Of a stretch of 64,000 bases of DNA, positions 31,611 through 44,225 are shown piece by piece. The notes under the pieces were generated by a model. That model was not told the DNA's origin and did not search any database. It saw only the letters and a list, made by a program, of their open reading frames with translations. The stretch's first letter is position 1, and each line of letters begins with the position of its first letter. This DNA comes from Gerris lacustris (lineage: Eukaryota; Arthropoda; Insecta; Hemiptera; Gerridae). The translations under genes were made by a program, and so were the position numbers. The DNA is taken from the NCBI GenBank assembly GCA_951217055.1, contig OX578277.1, positions 113,402,514-113,466,513 on the forward strand, given 5' to 3'.

Positions 31611-32684
31611 GAGTATGTATTATGACTTATTTATTATGGTTAATAATTATTATTGAGTTCTATCCACTGTTTAATATTTGTATTTATATTAAAAAGTCTT
31701 TGTGTTATTTTTTTTACTCTTTCTTTAATTTTACTAATCCTAATAATATAGATTTCTGACAATTTCAAAGATTTAAAATATGATTAATAAGGCTTAGTAG
31801 TTTATAATTTATTACCTTATATTATTATTTGGCGGTATGCTTTGTTTTAACTCAGTGTTCATTTGTTGGGAGGGGTTTACAATGGAGGGGTAGGCAGGGG
31901 GGAGGGAGGGGGCGAAGGCACCGAATTACCCTGGATTTCGGTTTGAATAAGGAGCCCCGAACATAACCTAACTATCTTGAGCAGCACCGATTTCTCCTGT
32001 TTTCAGAGCCTTTACCCCCTCCCATCGCAATCTAGCCTACGTTGAGAAGCATCTCCCCTCTCTCGACCGATGGAAATGAAGATCAGACAATTCCGGAGAA
32101 GTAAATCCTGCGAGCTAAATTTCTCGGAGGGTTCTGGCTTGGAGCTAAGAGTGGGTGGCCCGGAATTTCTGGCACCGAACCAATTGGCAATGCGAGATCA
32201 AGAGCCGAGTTGTTTCCTCGACCCTCTCCATACTGTTCGAAATTTTGAACAATAGAGAAAGTTTATAACAGCTGGAGAGCCAACTTCTCTACAAATTTCA
32301 TTTCTTTTAAGCTCCAGGTTATCACAATGTGATATCGGTCTATAATATAAAAGTAGATACCTTAATGGCTTAATAAGTAGCAAGATTCTCTTTTTATCTA
32401 ACGTAACCTATTCTTCTTAATACAGCAGACCCCTATCTTTCGTGACTTGGTCTATTCGAGAGAACTAATTTGCGACTTAATTTTATAATTCTCGCACCCA
32501 CCTTCCTTATTTACGTAGATATAGCTTTTTTAAATAAAAATATAACTTCATAACATTCATAACATCCAGGACCCATTTTTGTAGCAGGTCATTATGCAGT
32601 ATTGATAACCACTGCAAAGAAAACAACCTGTGTGTTTAGAGTTAACTAAATTCAACATGGAGACTTTATCAAATTACAAATAAA
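31611..32684. other. No gene recognised
   Basis: GC-richer between 31.85 and 32.3 kb with overlapping 61-codon ORFs on both strands; none shows a motif or splice support. Could be a piece of an intron or UTR of a distant gene. Confidence 0.4.
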
Positions 32685-32955
32685 AAACAACTCAGACAAA
32701 CTTTCTCATATAATATACTAGATCATATTTACTTAGCCCAGTATTTTCCATTTATTAGTTTTCATAGATGCATTGAATTGATCATTTTTATCAAAATGTA
32801 TCATAAAAATAACTTCTCCTCTGTGAGGAATCGAACCCGGTCTCTCTCCGTCCACATTTTAAGCTATTTTCTCTCTAAAAGGAACTAGATTTTTACCGGG
32901 AAACAGCTTATATCGTTAGATTTGTATTTAAATAGACTACATATTATAATTGAAC
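32685..32955 (-). repeat. Interspersed repeat C, partial
   Basis: Contains ACTCAGACAAACTTTCTCAT and GAGGAATCGAACCCGGTCTC; truncated before the microsatellite part. Confidence 0.75.
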
Positions 32956-34290
32956 TTAGCTTTTATCATTTCCTAGCTTATTAACAGCGTATAAGTAAAC
33001 AACAAGAGATATCAAGTCATGTTATTTCATTAGTATTCTATTAATATAAGTTAAATTAATTTGAAATTAAATTTAATATTCATTATAATCAGATGACTGA
33101 TCATATTTTTAACTTTTTTTTCTGAAAAAAAAAAATAAATTTATAATTGTATATTTTTGCTCCGATAAGGCTAATTTTGATTAAATATAATTTAGATTAA
33201 GTGTCTTATATTTTTAATGGATTACAAGTTATGTTTTATCTTTAATTCGATTAAACCCGGCAGCTTTTGATGAAAAAATCAGGATACTTTTAGACGGTTA
33301 GAAACTTTTCTTTTATCAACTTTGGGTTTTCATGAAACTTTTAATAATTAACGTGTTTGTAAGGAGTTGAAATGTAAGTTCTGAGGAGTTCGGTCAAGTT
33401 TTGAGTTTGTTATAAAGAATTTGAGCGATGTAAGAGAAGTTCCGTACGAGTGTTTTGAGTCGATAGTTTTCACAGAGGTTTTTCTATTTTAGAGAAAAGC
33501 CGAGATTTCCAAACTGAGGATGAAAAACTCTCGAACCTTCTAATTCCCAGGTTGTTTTTTTTTACTTTCCCATCGTTGCCAACTGCACAAAGTGAAAACT
33601 CGGTCGGTCAAGAGAAAAGTAGGGAGAGGGAAAGCTTTCCCTCGGTCCTATTCCTTCTCTTTTTTCGTGGGCATTTTCCTCTCAGAATGTCATCGATCCG
33701 TGGCCGAACTCCGTGGCGTCATTTCATCACCCGTGAGAATAGAGAACGTATCAGACTTAATACCCAATAACTTGGGTGTTCTCGTTCCGTCAGCTGGAAG
33801 GCCGTCTCAAAGCCGCTTTCTTCATTTCAACCACCATTATTAGTTTTGTTACCCGGTATGAAATAAAAAGAGAATTTTCCGACAACAGGAAAATCGTACC
33901 GTTTACTTCCACATTTCACGAAAATTCCTTAAAAAATATACGTCAATAATAAGGAGTTTTTTCCAGGTGAAAATTCCTGTTAAATTCCAACTTTTTGAAG
34001 TAAAACTTCTATTGCCGTGGTCAAGAAAAAATTGGGCTGGATGAAACGAAGTTTGTGTTTCAAGACTCGTCCAAGTGATAGATTTTTTATCAACTCCCGG
34101 CTTAAGTCGGCAATGTTGTTTTCATGTTTGTTTTTCATTATTCCCTAAAACATTATGAAAATATTTTATTAATTAAACTTATGTTTGTTTGAGAAGTTAT
34201 CTGATTGCGGTGGCATTGTAAACTCTTATTTATAATTTAAATCAAATTATAATTATTATTCACTACGGGAAACAGACAGTGAAAAATACA
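32956..34290. other. No gene recognised; single-copy looking
   Basis: Two overlapping ORFs (33552-33770 and 33592-33843) lie in moderately GC-rich sequence, with no domain, signal peptide or family match. Lack of repeats suggests host single-copy DNA, possibly UTR or intron. Confidence 0.35.
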
Positions 34291-34367
34291 CTCCAGCGCC
34301 GGGATTTGAACCACGGGTCTCCTGTATTTCCAGTACAGATGCTCTTGCCAACTAAGCTACGCAGGAG
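34291..34367 (-). tRNA. tRNA-like sequence, second copy of the family
   Basis: On the minus strand it has A box TAGCTTAGTTGG, a perfect five-pair anticodon stem CTGTA/TACAG with loop CTGGAAA (GGA at the anticodon place), and B box GGTTCAAATCC. The T stem pairs poorly. Flanks resemble those of the 31429 copy (CAGTGAAAAAT, TTATAATTTGATTTAAA), so both belong to one tRNA-derived repeat family. Confidence 0.5.
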
Positions 34368-34849
34368 AATGATTTCTCACTGCCGTAATCGATAACTAGT
34401 CCCGAATCCAAGCTTTCAATATTCATATACATTTAGACAGTCAATATTTATTACATTAGAACTAAACCAAGAATTAACGCTTATAATTATAAAGTACTCA
34501 ATTTATAATTTTGTATTTTGCGTATTTAATAAATGATTTATATAATATGCTCTACCTAAATAAGGTTTATTGTGCTATTTCATTATTAATTGAATCTATG
34601 TAATAACAATTCTAGTGTTTTCTTTATCTTGGAACCAACAAATCCTCATTTTAATGAACATAGTATAGAAGTGGAGCAATTTGATTTGATATGCGAGTAA
34701 AATTGAGTTACGTGCTTCTTCTAGCAACGAGTTAAACTCTTATTTATATAATGATATTATATTAATATGAAGGAGGGAACATAAAATCAACTGTTTCTAG
34801 AACTTAAGGTTTTCTTCTAATGCGTGAGAGTCTCACAAATTTGTTAATG
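34368..34849. other. No gene recognised
   Basis: AT-rich; contains GAATTAACGCTTATAATTAT, also present at 31.27 kb near the first tRNA-like copy. Confidence 0.45.
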
Positions 34850-35785
34850 CGGTAAAGGAAACGTTAAAACTAATGCTCTACAAATCTCTTGTAAGACCAG
34901 TAGTATTTTATGGATCTGAAACATGGGTTTTACTTAGTAAAGAAATAACACCCCATAAAGAAAAAGAAGAAGAAGAGAAAGAGGAGTAATTATAAAAACC
35001 AGTATTGAAGTAGATGATTTTCTCGGCCATGATGACATTATCAGATTCATAAAAAGCATGAGGATAAGATGGTTAGGGTCATGTATTGAGAACACAGGAA
35101 AGAGAAGTAAAAAGCATGAGGATAAGATGGTTAGGGTCATGTAATGAGAACACAGGAAAGAGAAGTAAAAAGCATGAGGATAAGATGGTTAGGGTCATGT
35201 ATTGAGAACACAGGAAAGAGAAGTAAAAAGCATGAGGATAAGATGGTTAGGGTCATGTAATGAGAACACAGGAAAGAGAAGTAAAAAGCATGAGGATAAG
35301 ATGGTTAGGGTCATGTATTGAGAACACAGGAAAGAGAAGTAAAAAGCATGAGGATAAGATGGTTAGGGTCATGTATTGAGAACACAGGAAAGAGAAGTAA
35401 AAAGCATGAGGATAAGATGGTTAGGGTCATGTAATGAGAACACAGGAAAGAGAAGTAAAAAGCATGAGGATAAGATAGTTAGGGTCATGTATTGAGAACA
35501 CAGGAAAGAGAAGTAAAAAGCATGAGGATAAGATGGTTAGGGTCATGTAACGAGAACACAGGAAAGAGAAGTAAAAAGCATTCTGGAAGCAGAAATGGAA
35601 GGAAAAAGAAGAAGGGGAAGACCTAGAAGCAGATGGCTGGACGATTTCAGGGATGACTTACAAACCCTCGGAGTTGTTGCTTGGAGAACTGTGGTCCAGA
35701 ATAAGGGGTAAATGGCGAGAAATGGTTTGAGAGGCCAGGGTCCACCTAGGACTGTAGAGCCGGTGAAATTAAGAAAGTAAAGTAT
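34850..35785 (+). pseudogene. LINE reverse transcriptase C-terminal remnant
   Basis: Readable pieces are LYKSLVRPVVFYGSETWVLL, then KSMRIRWLGSCIENTGKRSK, then KRRRGRPRSRWLDDFRDDLQ. These are the conserved end of insect non-LTR retrotransposon polyproteins. The middle has been expanded by a 58-bp tandem repeat, which shifts the frame each time. The 3′ end carries a CTGTAGAGCCGGTGAAATTA-type tail also seen inverted at 9.4 kb. Confidence 0.8.
35051..35580 (+). repeat. 58-bp tandem repeat inside the LINE remnant, 9 copies
   Basis: Unit AAAAAGCATGAGGATAAGAT ... GAACACAGGAAAGAGAAGT. TGTATTGAG and TGTAATGAG versions partly alternate, suggesting amplification of a two-unit block. Confidence 0.95.
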
Positions 35786-36375
35786 GTAGGAAAACTTTAA
35801 ATTTGATGTTGAAGGTTTGAAAGATTTTTGTATTACTCTTATTTTTGTCGATGTGATAACGAGTGAAGAATAAGCCGAATCTTGTTATAAAAGCAACATT
35901 TTCTTTTTAGAAAAGACATTAAGAATACGAAGTAACTGGAATATACATGATTCCTAGATCCTCGTTAATGAGGGCTCCTATTCCAACTAAAGTATTATTC
36001 CACTAAATGTTCTCTATTTATTTTCCACGGTTATTATTCCTTTGAACATTAAGGAAAATTCCTTCTAATAAACACTCCATTCACATTAAATCCATTTATA
36101 CACCCTATCTCTCCATTTGACTTTACCTTACATTCCCTTGTAATATACTATTCCCTTTTGTACTCAGCAGGTATTATAAAGACATTTTTAATACTTAAAT
36201 AAAGTAATACAAATAAAATATAAATATTATGATACAAGAAAATCAAATGAATGACGATGAGTCCTGATGATTCGAGCCAAGGTGGAGCATGAAAGCACAA
36301 ACATTTAAATTTTCTTTCATAATAATATTGTTTTGCTGCTTATTGATAATTAAGGGATCAGGTAGCTCGTATAAG
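35786..36375. other. No gene recognised
   Basis: AT-rich; a 67-codon minus ORF overlaps the following minisatellite and is not supported. Confidence 0.4.
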
Positions 36376-36740
36376 AGGGCAGTTGACTCTTCTAACGGCA
36401 GTTGACCTCTAACCATCTCTAACCACCTTAAATCACCTCTAACCACCTCTAATCACCTCTTACCCCCCTCCAACTATCTCTAACTAACTCTAACACCCTC
36501 AAACCATCTCTAACCACCTCTAACCACCTCCAACCATCTCTAAACATCTCTGTACATCTCTAATCGCCTCTAACCACCTCCAACCATCTCTAACAATCTC
36601 AAACTCCTCTAACTACCTCCTACCATCTCTAACCATCTCTAACCACCTTTACCATCTCTAACCATCTCTAACCACCTCTAACTACCTTCAACCATCTCTA
36701 ACTATCTCTAACCACCTTTACCATCTCTAATCACCAATTG
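36376..36740. repeat. 10-bp-based minisatellite, block 1
   Basis: Degenerate repeats of CTCTAACCAC / CTCTAACCAT, more diverged than block 2. Confidence 0.88.
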
Positions 36741-37404
36741 TTAAGCCATACGGAGGGCAAAGAGTTGGCACCTCAAAATTCTCGACTTATGGCAGGCGCT
36801 GATACAAAGGACCACCTCCTGGTGGAAGAAAATAAAAGGGGAAAAAGGTGAAAACTAAATAAAGAATAAGACAACTATTTTAGGTGAAAAAAGATGTAAT
36901 AAATAAAGATAACCTTTTGGTGACATAAATATAAAGAGGAAAAGAGGTAATAAAAACCTGTGATTGTAGTAGAAAAGTGGTCCTAGATGAGACTGCCCCT
37001 TCCTGCCCTTTTGCTGCTCTCCAAGCTTGTGAAGGAGGTGAGATGTGGAGGCCTTCTATCACTACTTCGCACTACACTACACAGGTAGAAGAAAAGTAGT
37101 TTTCTAGGGAACAGAGCGTCCCTAAATGAAGTTTGAGTACGTTACTATGAGCGAGTTGTGGACAAGTCTGTCCTAGTGAAGCCACTGCAGTGTACTCAGC
37201 TGTATTAAGGTAGAAGGGCTGGTGCAGGTGGCTTTAGATTTGTCAACCATTGAAGCTTTAAGGAAAAAGAGATCAATGGCTGCCAAATCCAATTAAGGAT
37301 CCAGTAGAAGTCAGGCAGCAGTCTAAATAATTCTATTACCTCAATTCCATAAAAAGGACAAATTTAAAATAAACAGATAATTATTGGTGGCCTAAACACC
37401 AATA
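36741..37404. other. Unique spacer between minisatellite blocks
   Basis: Mixed sequence without a gene; a 60-codon minus ORF at 36880-37062 has no recognised motif. Confidence 0.45.
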
Positions 37405-38230
37405 ACCTCTAACAACCTCCAACCATCTCAAACCACCTCTAACCACCTCCAACCACCACTAACCATCTCTAACCACCTCTAACCACCTCCAACCATCTCA
37501 AACCACCTCTAACCACCTCCAACCATCTCAAACCACCTCTAACCACCTCCAACCACCTCCAACCATCTCAAACCACCTCTAACAACCTCCAACCATCTCA
37601 AACCACCTCCAACCACCACTAACCATCTCAAACCACCTCTAACCACCTCCAACCATCTCAAACCACCTCTTACCACCTCCAACCACCTCCAACCATCTCA
37701 AACCACCTCTAACCACCTCCAACCATCTCAAACCACCTCTAACCACCTCTAATCACCTCCAACCATCTCAAACCACCTCTAACCACCTCCAACCATCTCA
37801 AACCACCTCTAACCACCTCCAACCACCTCTAACCACCTCCAACCATCTCAAACCACCTCTAACCACCTCCAACCACCTCCAACCATCTCAAACTACTTCT
37901 AACCACCTCCAACCATCTCAAACCACCTCTAAGCACCTCTAACCACCTCCAACCATCTCAAACCACCTCTAACCACCTCCAACCATCTCAAACCACCTCT
38001 AAACACCTCCAACCACCTCTAACCACCTCCAACCATCTCAAACCACCTCTAACCACCTCCAACCACCTCCAACCATCACAAACCACTTCTAACCACCTCC
38101 AACCATCTCAAACCACCTCTAAGCACCTCTAACCACCTCCAACCATCTCAAACCACCTCTAACCACCTCCAACCATCTCAAACCACCTCTAAACACCTCC
38201 AACCATCTCCAGCCATTTCTAGCCACCTCT
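37405..38230. repeat. 10-bp-based minisatellite, block 2, with higher-order units
   Basis: About 80 decamers of AACCACCTCT, AACCACCTCC and AACCATCTCA, arranged mostly as a 30-bp unit of those three in order. Longer blocks of about 120-190 bp also recur (for example ACTTCTAACC and AAGCACCTCT positions). Confidence 0.95.
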
Positions 38231-38231
38231 A

Positions 38232-38345
38232 ACACTAACAGTAAGGTTAAGCATGCGTGGTCACATCTTGGAGGAGTGACCTGGGTTTATCTCGGACTGC
38301 CCCCCCCCCTCACGGTGTCCACCAAGCATCGCCATTTATATACTT
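38232..38345 (+). mobile_element. SINE fragment of the 5S-like family
   Basis: AGGTTAAGCATGCGTGGTC, CTTGGAGGAGTGACCTGGGT and GTGTCCACCAAGCATCGCC parallel the 13860 and 2543 copies in order. It is decayed and contains a poly(C) run. Confidence 0.55.
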
Positions 38346-39790
38346 GCTTGTACATTGCTTACATTGGGATGTACGTCAAAATCGAGCCGAAATTTCAAAA
38401 TTACTAGAACATGACAATTAGATACTGCTCTTTGTGGTTTCTCTTGACCTCCAAAAGACCGAGCCACCTCGGCTATTGTAATCCGATAAAGCTAATGAGT
38501 CCAATTGAAGCATAAGCATTACTTTATTTATATTAATATTTACAAAACTGTTAGTCATATCATACTTTAGAGTAATTTATTTCATTTAGTGAAATCAAAA
38601 CTTTTTATTTTAAACAAACCATATAAATGGAATTACGATAAATAAAATAAAATTGTTAAAAATTAACCAAATAAAGGAATATTTTTAAAGCGATGAATAA
38701 GTTTAGAAAGATGCCGAAAGACGTGAGAAGAATTAAGTTAGTATACTGGAGAGAGAGCTTATTGCTTGAATTATGCTCGACGTTAGTTCGACGTCGTATA
38801 GATATCAGCGAGTCGTCCACTAATTCAGTGGGAATTTGAAGCCCTCGAGGGCTTGGATAAGTCGAGCTCTTCATGACGCCGATAATACTTTATCTCGGGG
38901 GCAACACCGCTCCAACCCCCGGGGGCAGAACGTGATCCGTCCGACATTCCACCTCGGTAATAAAATAAAATACTTGCACCGAGCTTGGTTTTCTTCTTTA
39001 CTCTGCCTATCTTATACAAAAAGAAAAAAGGAAGAAAATTGTACGCTGTGTGAAAACCCGGGGAGAAAAGTTTATTAACAGGTAACTCTCGGTGTAGAAT
39101 GTGATTTGACCGAGTTTTCTCTGAGCCGACAAGATTTACGATGGGATTTTTAAGCTGCTCCGCAGTCGTCAAAAAGTTGTTTTCTTCTGCTCGCGACTTC
39201 TAGTTGAAGTTTTCACTTGATTTTCTTTATGTAGACTCCCTCAGGGAGGAATTTCCCTATTCATTTGATCTTTACAAGTGTGAAAATGCAAATTGAGAAT
39301 TAAATCTTATCAAGTAGCGTGAAACAAGGCTCCTATTAACCTAGTTACACTTGCTTTAGTTCTAACTCTTTTTCTCATCGTATTTTACTGTTTCTCTTAA
39401 GATATCATTTTAAATATATTTATTCAAGAACGTGAAATTCCATCTGAGAAATATTATTAAAATATACTTTATTATTAAAATATATGCATTAGTGCATTAT
39501 TATACAAGTATAATGCAAATCAGCATAACTTAGCACATACTTTCCACGCGTACTATCGCATTTACTGCACTTATGTTATGCTATTACGACCCATAATTGT
39601 GTATATTTATTAATTCCCCCACCCCTTTTTAACAAATATAAATATTTGCCACATCTTTATAATATATGGTAAAATTTAATATGTGGAGATGGTTGAAATA
39701 AGAATGGAAGCATCTCTAGACCTTATCGACGAACCATCAAAATTTCTTAAAAATCTCATAAGTATTTTTCTAGATATAAGTGTTAATAAC
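38346..39790. other. No gene recognised; includes a GC-richer island
   Basis: Between 38.82 and 39.17 kb ORFs of 115 (minus) and 80 (plus) codons overlap. They lack signal peptides, domains and splice support, and one is a shadow of the other. It looks single-copy. Confidence 0.35.
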
Positions 39791-39827
39791 ATTTTTTTGG
39801 GGGGGGGGGGTGTAGGGAAGCAAAATG

Positions 39828-39985
39828 GAATTTTACTGACGAGAGATTAGATTCGCCTCCGAGCCGAAGGCGAGGACAGGTTATGATAATTAACTGCCGA
39901 GGCGAAGCCGTGGCAGGCAATGAATAAACGAGGCAGAAATGTTTCCTTTGCTGCCTTGTTGCATACAATATTTTACTACTCACTC
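39828..39985 (+). repeat. Interspersed repeat E, copy 4
   Basis: GAGCCGAAGGCGAGGACAGG, GCCGAGGCGAAGCCGTGGCA and AAATGTTTCCTTTGCTGCC match the 6.35 kb copy closely. Confidence 0.78.
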
Positions 39986-40440
39986 TATGCAGATAAAAAT
40001 GGAAGCTTAGGAAGAGTTTGAGATTAATCGTCAATAAACCCAAACCAAAACAAGTCGTGCTCCAGTGTTGCCACTTCTTACTCGAGATTCATTATATTCA
40101 AAGACCTACAATTAAAATACTTTTTTAGCTTATCATTTTTAAACTTTTAAATAATAATAATATTATTTATACATTAATAGTATTACACTGCTTTGTAATA
40201 ATACAAGTATGAAACTGAATTAAAATAATACAAATTAAAATAAAACTAAACACAAACAAAATGAGAGGTTACAGCACGCACTGGTAAACACTGAACTTTC
40301 TCTACAGCTTTTAATATTTCCCTGCCTAGGCAGAGAAAGTTTTTTCCTGACTGTTTGAACTACTTTCCTGCCTGTTTTTTAATATTTTTTTTGACAAATC
40401 AGCGAAATAGTACTTTCCAGCCTAAAAACAGTGAAGTAAT
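39986..40440. other. No gene recognised
   Basis: AT-rich, no feature. Confidence 0.45.
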
Positions 40441-40680
40441 GTTTAATTTTGCTGCCGTGAGTAGATAAAATGTTTCCTGGTGTCTGAAACAGTTTTCTGT
40501 CTTGGGATTTTTGAATTTAGGAGCAATTTAAAAATGTCAGTTCATTAGAACGATCACATAGCTACTGTAAACTTAGAAAAGTTCGATAGCAAATAACTTG
40601 GATAATTTCGGTAACAGAAAACTTGGGTAAGTTCGGTAACAGAAAACTTGGGTAAGTTCGGTTGCAAAAGCAGCTTTTCG
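40441..40680 (-). repeat. Repeat B fragment with short tandem duplication
   Basis: TGTCTGAAACAGTTTTCTGTC and AACGATCACATAGCTAC are family B. They are followed by about three copies of AACTTGGGTAAGTTCGGTAA. Confidence 0.6.
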
Positions 40681-41039
40681 ATCCTTGGATATATTTTGTT
40701 AGTGAAATTTCCTTACTTTACCTGGTAAATTAAAAAATACCAAATATTTTTAAAAGGCGTATCTATAAGGGCAATTTTTTTTTAATTATCTTTCGGAATT
40801 TTGTTCAGATTTTATAAAACTTAATCGAACAAATCGATAAAGTTTTGATAGAATTTGTTCAGAACTAGTGAGTTATAGTTGAGTCAGTAGCGACTTGTGT
40901 CCCTCGATGATTCCTGCGGTCTGTTTAAATTCATATAATTTCAAATACAGTAGACCATCGATTATCCGAACGTCAGTTGTCTGAACGCTCTATCATCCGA
41001 ACTGGCTTCATGGGAAAAAAGCAATAATCACTTATTAAT

Positions 41040-41385
41040 TTATTCTTAAAAAGAGCGTTTTAAGCTTTATAGCTTGATAGGTTAGTTATTTAAATATTAC
41101 TCCAGACCAAAGTGTCAAAGTGGTGCCTATCAAGTGACAAACTGCCATCAACTTGATTTTTGGTCTACTAATTAATTTCTTACTTAAGATCATGAAAATC
41201 ACATTGTCCACCTTAATTTTCGGGATATTATGGCCACTCTCAACCGGTTTTTTTTTTCAAATGCCTATTACCAAGTTATGTCCCACAGACAAACTTAGCC
41301 GACCACATATTCTTAAAAGGCACCAAAAGATTTACTAATACACAATTCTAGCTTGATGTTAGTCAGACACTTTTTTGCAAAATAA
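41040..41385. mobile_element. Foldback element A, copy 5 (partial)
   Basis: Right arm and centre only (CATCAACTTGATTTTTGGTC through TAGTCAGACACTTTTTTGC). The end is replaced by repeat B at 41391. Confidence 0.75.
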
Positions 41386-41390
41386 AAAAA

Positions 41391-41958
41391 AATAGACTGC
41401 CAATTAGTGTGGCACATAGCTTCCTCGCATCCTATCATGTACTTAATGTTATAATGTTTATTGTGTAAAAACTAAATAAATAAATAAAACTATTAATAGT
41501 TTTAGCGATCTTTAACACTTCATAACGGTGTCGCTGTTGGTTTTTCTGAAAAATTGTATTTGTATAAAATGTTTGTCTCATTGAATAGATGAAGTTAGAT
41601 TTTTTTCCTGACCTAAAATTCCAATTTTAAATTTGAAGTTCACGTTTACGCGAGCGTTGCTCGTGAACGCTTGGACGGATAACTTTGTCCAACGAACTCG
41701 TCCTGGGCATTGGTAAAATGAACATGTCTACCAAATTTAATCAAAATCGGTTGACATTTACTCAAGTTATCGTCGCACGTTTCATAATTCACACACAGAC
41801 CGACAGACAGACAGACAGACAGACACCAGACCAAAAATGTTCCCTGATGTCTGAAACGGATTTCTGTCTTGGAATTTTTAAAATCGGAGGCATAAAAGTT
41901 TTTCGTTCTCAAAAGTGAACACAATGCTTCCGTTACCTTCGGTAAGCTCGGAAGCAAA
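41391..41958 (-). repeat. Interspersed repeat B (subfamily 2), full length
   Basis: Near-identical over its length to 26471-27015, including CGCGAGCGTTGCTCGTGAAC and CTTCGGTAAGCTCGGAAGC. Confidence 0.88.
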
Positions 41959-42004
41959 AACAATGAAATATTAAAAAAAACACAAGTAAATAAATTTGAC
42001 AATA

Positions 42005-42086
42005 CTGGTTTGTAAAAGTATAAAATTAATAAAGTACGTGATAGGATGCGAGGAAGCTATGTGCCACACCAATTGGCAGTCTATTT
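42005..42086 (+). repeat. Repeat B 3′-end fragment
   Basis: AGTACGTGATAGGATGCGAG followed by GAAGCTATGTGCCACACC. Confidence 0.75.
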
Positions 42087-43315
42087 TCACTATGCACTGT
42101 AGATATATAAACAAAGGTGCTCTTTGTACAAATCTGATTTATTTCTTTTTACAAGCTTTTATTAACTTTGAATGTTTGTAGTCGAATCTTGCAACTTAAT
42201 TTTAAAGCAGTTATCCTCAACCGAATGAATTGAAATTTTGCATTCACGTTTAGTTTGGATGACAATGCATGGTTAGCTAAGTGACATCATTCTAAATCCA
42301 ATATGGCGGACATTCCAAGATGGTGGACTAGTTATTTTTTATGTACGCCCATGATATGGGTATCAAATGAAAGGGTTTGCCGAGAAGAATACGAATAATA
42401 AAATGGTTTCACTATAAATCCAATATGGTAAATGGCACAAGATAAAAGCTTGTTTTTAATTTTTTTATTTTACTAGTAATTTTCTTCTTTTATTTAATTA
42501 TGAGAACCACCCTACTCAACATTAGCTCGGATAGCGAACTATAGTTTATTACCCCAAAACTCAGGTCGCGAAATTCAACTTTCTTTAGAATTTGTTGTTA
42601 CTATGTTACAAAAATTAGAGACGGGAAAAGGGGGGAAAATTGACATTTCTTTTGCGTATTTATCAAATGTTCCGTTAGAGAATTTTGAAATCTTGAAAAC
42701 GACACGTAATCCTACTGAAGAGGCGAGGAAATGTTTGAAAACTTATAATTCAAAGAGGGAAATTTCAACTGAAGAGACTCCTAAAGTCAAATTATATTCA
42801 ATTAAGATCTCTGTTGGGAGTGAAGGGGGGGGGGGGCGCTTGTCGAAATCAAGTAGGCTCAAGATAAGGGAGGGGGAAGTGAGAGAAAATTGTAGGCACG
42901 GGAGCCGAGCACCTACACCCTTCATGTTTCTCAAAACTTTGATAATTCACTCTTAGCTAAATTTTAGGCATGGAAATAACAAGCAAGTGTTGCCGTAGCT
43001 ACGTTAAGCCTAAATAATATGGACGGGGAATGAACCAAGTGGAAAATATAGCGTTAAATTCAAACCCTAACTTCACCCTCCATGATTTCAAATACCATAA
43101 CATTGGAAACATTTTAATCATTAATAAATTACTTTATTTCAACTTATTAAAAACTTTCTTTTTTTAATCTCTGATTTAACAAGATTTTACGATCAGACCA
43201 TTTATTTATTTTGAATATAAAATTGTATTATAAATTAAAATTTATTATTATTTTCTGAGGGAAATTCGACAATATTAATAGGGTTCCCGTATATTTGTTA
43301 AAAAAAAAGAAAAGA
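42087..43315. other. No gene recognised
   Basis: A 117-codon plus ORF (42603-42956) has no recognised domain, crosses a 13-nt poly(G) run coding Gly, and lacks splice or promoter support. I do not call it a gene. Confidence 0.35.
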
Positions 43316-43535
43316 AAATCCTGGTATTATACAATTTAGCAAATAAGTATAAAGTACAATTTAGCAAATAAGTATAAATTACAAATTAGCAAATAAGTAT
43401 AAAGTACAATTTAGCAAATAAGTATAAAGTACAATTTAGCAAATAAGTATAAAGTACAATTTAGCAAATAAGTATAAAGTACAATTTAGCAAATAAGTAT
43501 AAAGTACAATTTAGCAAATAAGTATAAAGTAAATA
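43316..43535. repeat. 25-bp tandem repeat, about 8 copies
   Basis: Unit TACAATTTAGCAAATAAGTA TAAAG, almost without changes. Confidence 0.93.
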
Positions 43536-43554
43536 AGTAGGTAGTATCGTGTGG

Positions 43555-44225
43555 CTCTATCATTGAAGTGAGCATATAGCAATAAACATATTTTGAATAT
43601 TAAGAAAATAGATAATCATGATGAGTTGATAGTTAAAGAGTATGATTGTAGTAGAGAGCCTAGTAGTGGGGGGAAGCCACCCTGCATTCTAACTATTATT
43701 CCACAAACACAAATTTTCTTTACAAATATGATAAAATGTATCACTTCACTTCACAAAAACGTATGGTTGAATAAAGTTGAAATTTTGCATGCCTGTTACA
43801 ATTGTACTTTAGACTACGTATATAAAGTTTTATTAAAATCGTTACGTTAGAACATGAGATATCGATGAAAACGTTGTTTTCTATATTTTAAAATTTAGAT
43901 CAGCTTTAATAGTTTAGACGATCTTTATCACTTCAGTGGTGTTGCTGTTGGTTTTAATAAAAAATGTATTTAAATAAAAAACATTTTTCTCATCAAATAG
44001 GTGATGGTAGAATCTTTTCCCGTCCTGAAATTCAAATTTTACATTTGAAGCTCACGTTTACCCGAGCGTTGCGAGCATTGGATCACGCTGTCCGATGAAC
44101 TTAGCCTGAGTATTAGTAAAGGAACATGCATACTAAATTTCAACTAAATCGGTCAACTTTTACTCTAGTTATCGTCGGACACGTAAACTTTACTGACAGA
44201 CAGACAGGAATCATATTTTGTTGAA
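43555..44225. repeat. Composite of repeats D and B (subfamily 2)
   Basis: GATAATCATGATGAGTTGAT and AATCGTTACGTTAGAACATG are family D; then inverted family B ending in GACAGACAGACAGG. The same D-B order recurs at 58.85-59.49 kb. Confidence 0.7.

Noticed and set aside
38825..39172. Overlapping 115- and 80-codon ORFs on opposite strands
   Set aside because: No motif, signal peptide, splice support or repeated occurrence; GC-rich sequence has fewer stop codons by chance.
42603..42956. 117-codon ORF
   Set aside because: Crosses a poly(G) run, has no recognisable domain and nothing marks exon limits.
43593..43850. 85-codon ORF opening near GATGAGTTGATAG
   Set aside because: Lies in repeat D, and the other copies (28.1 and 58.9 kb) do not keep the frame.
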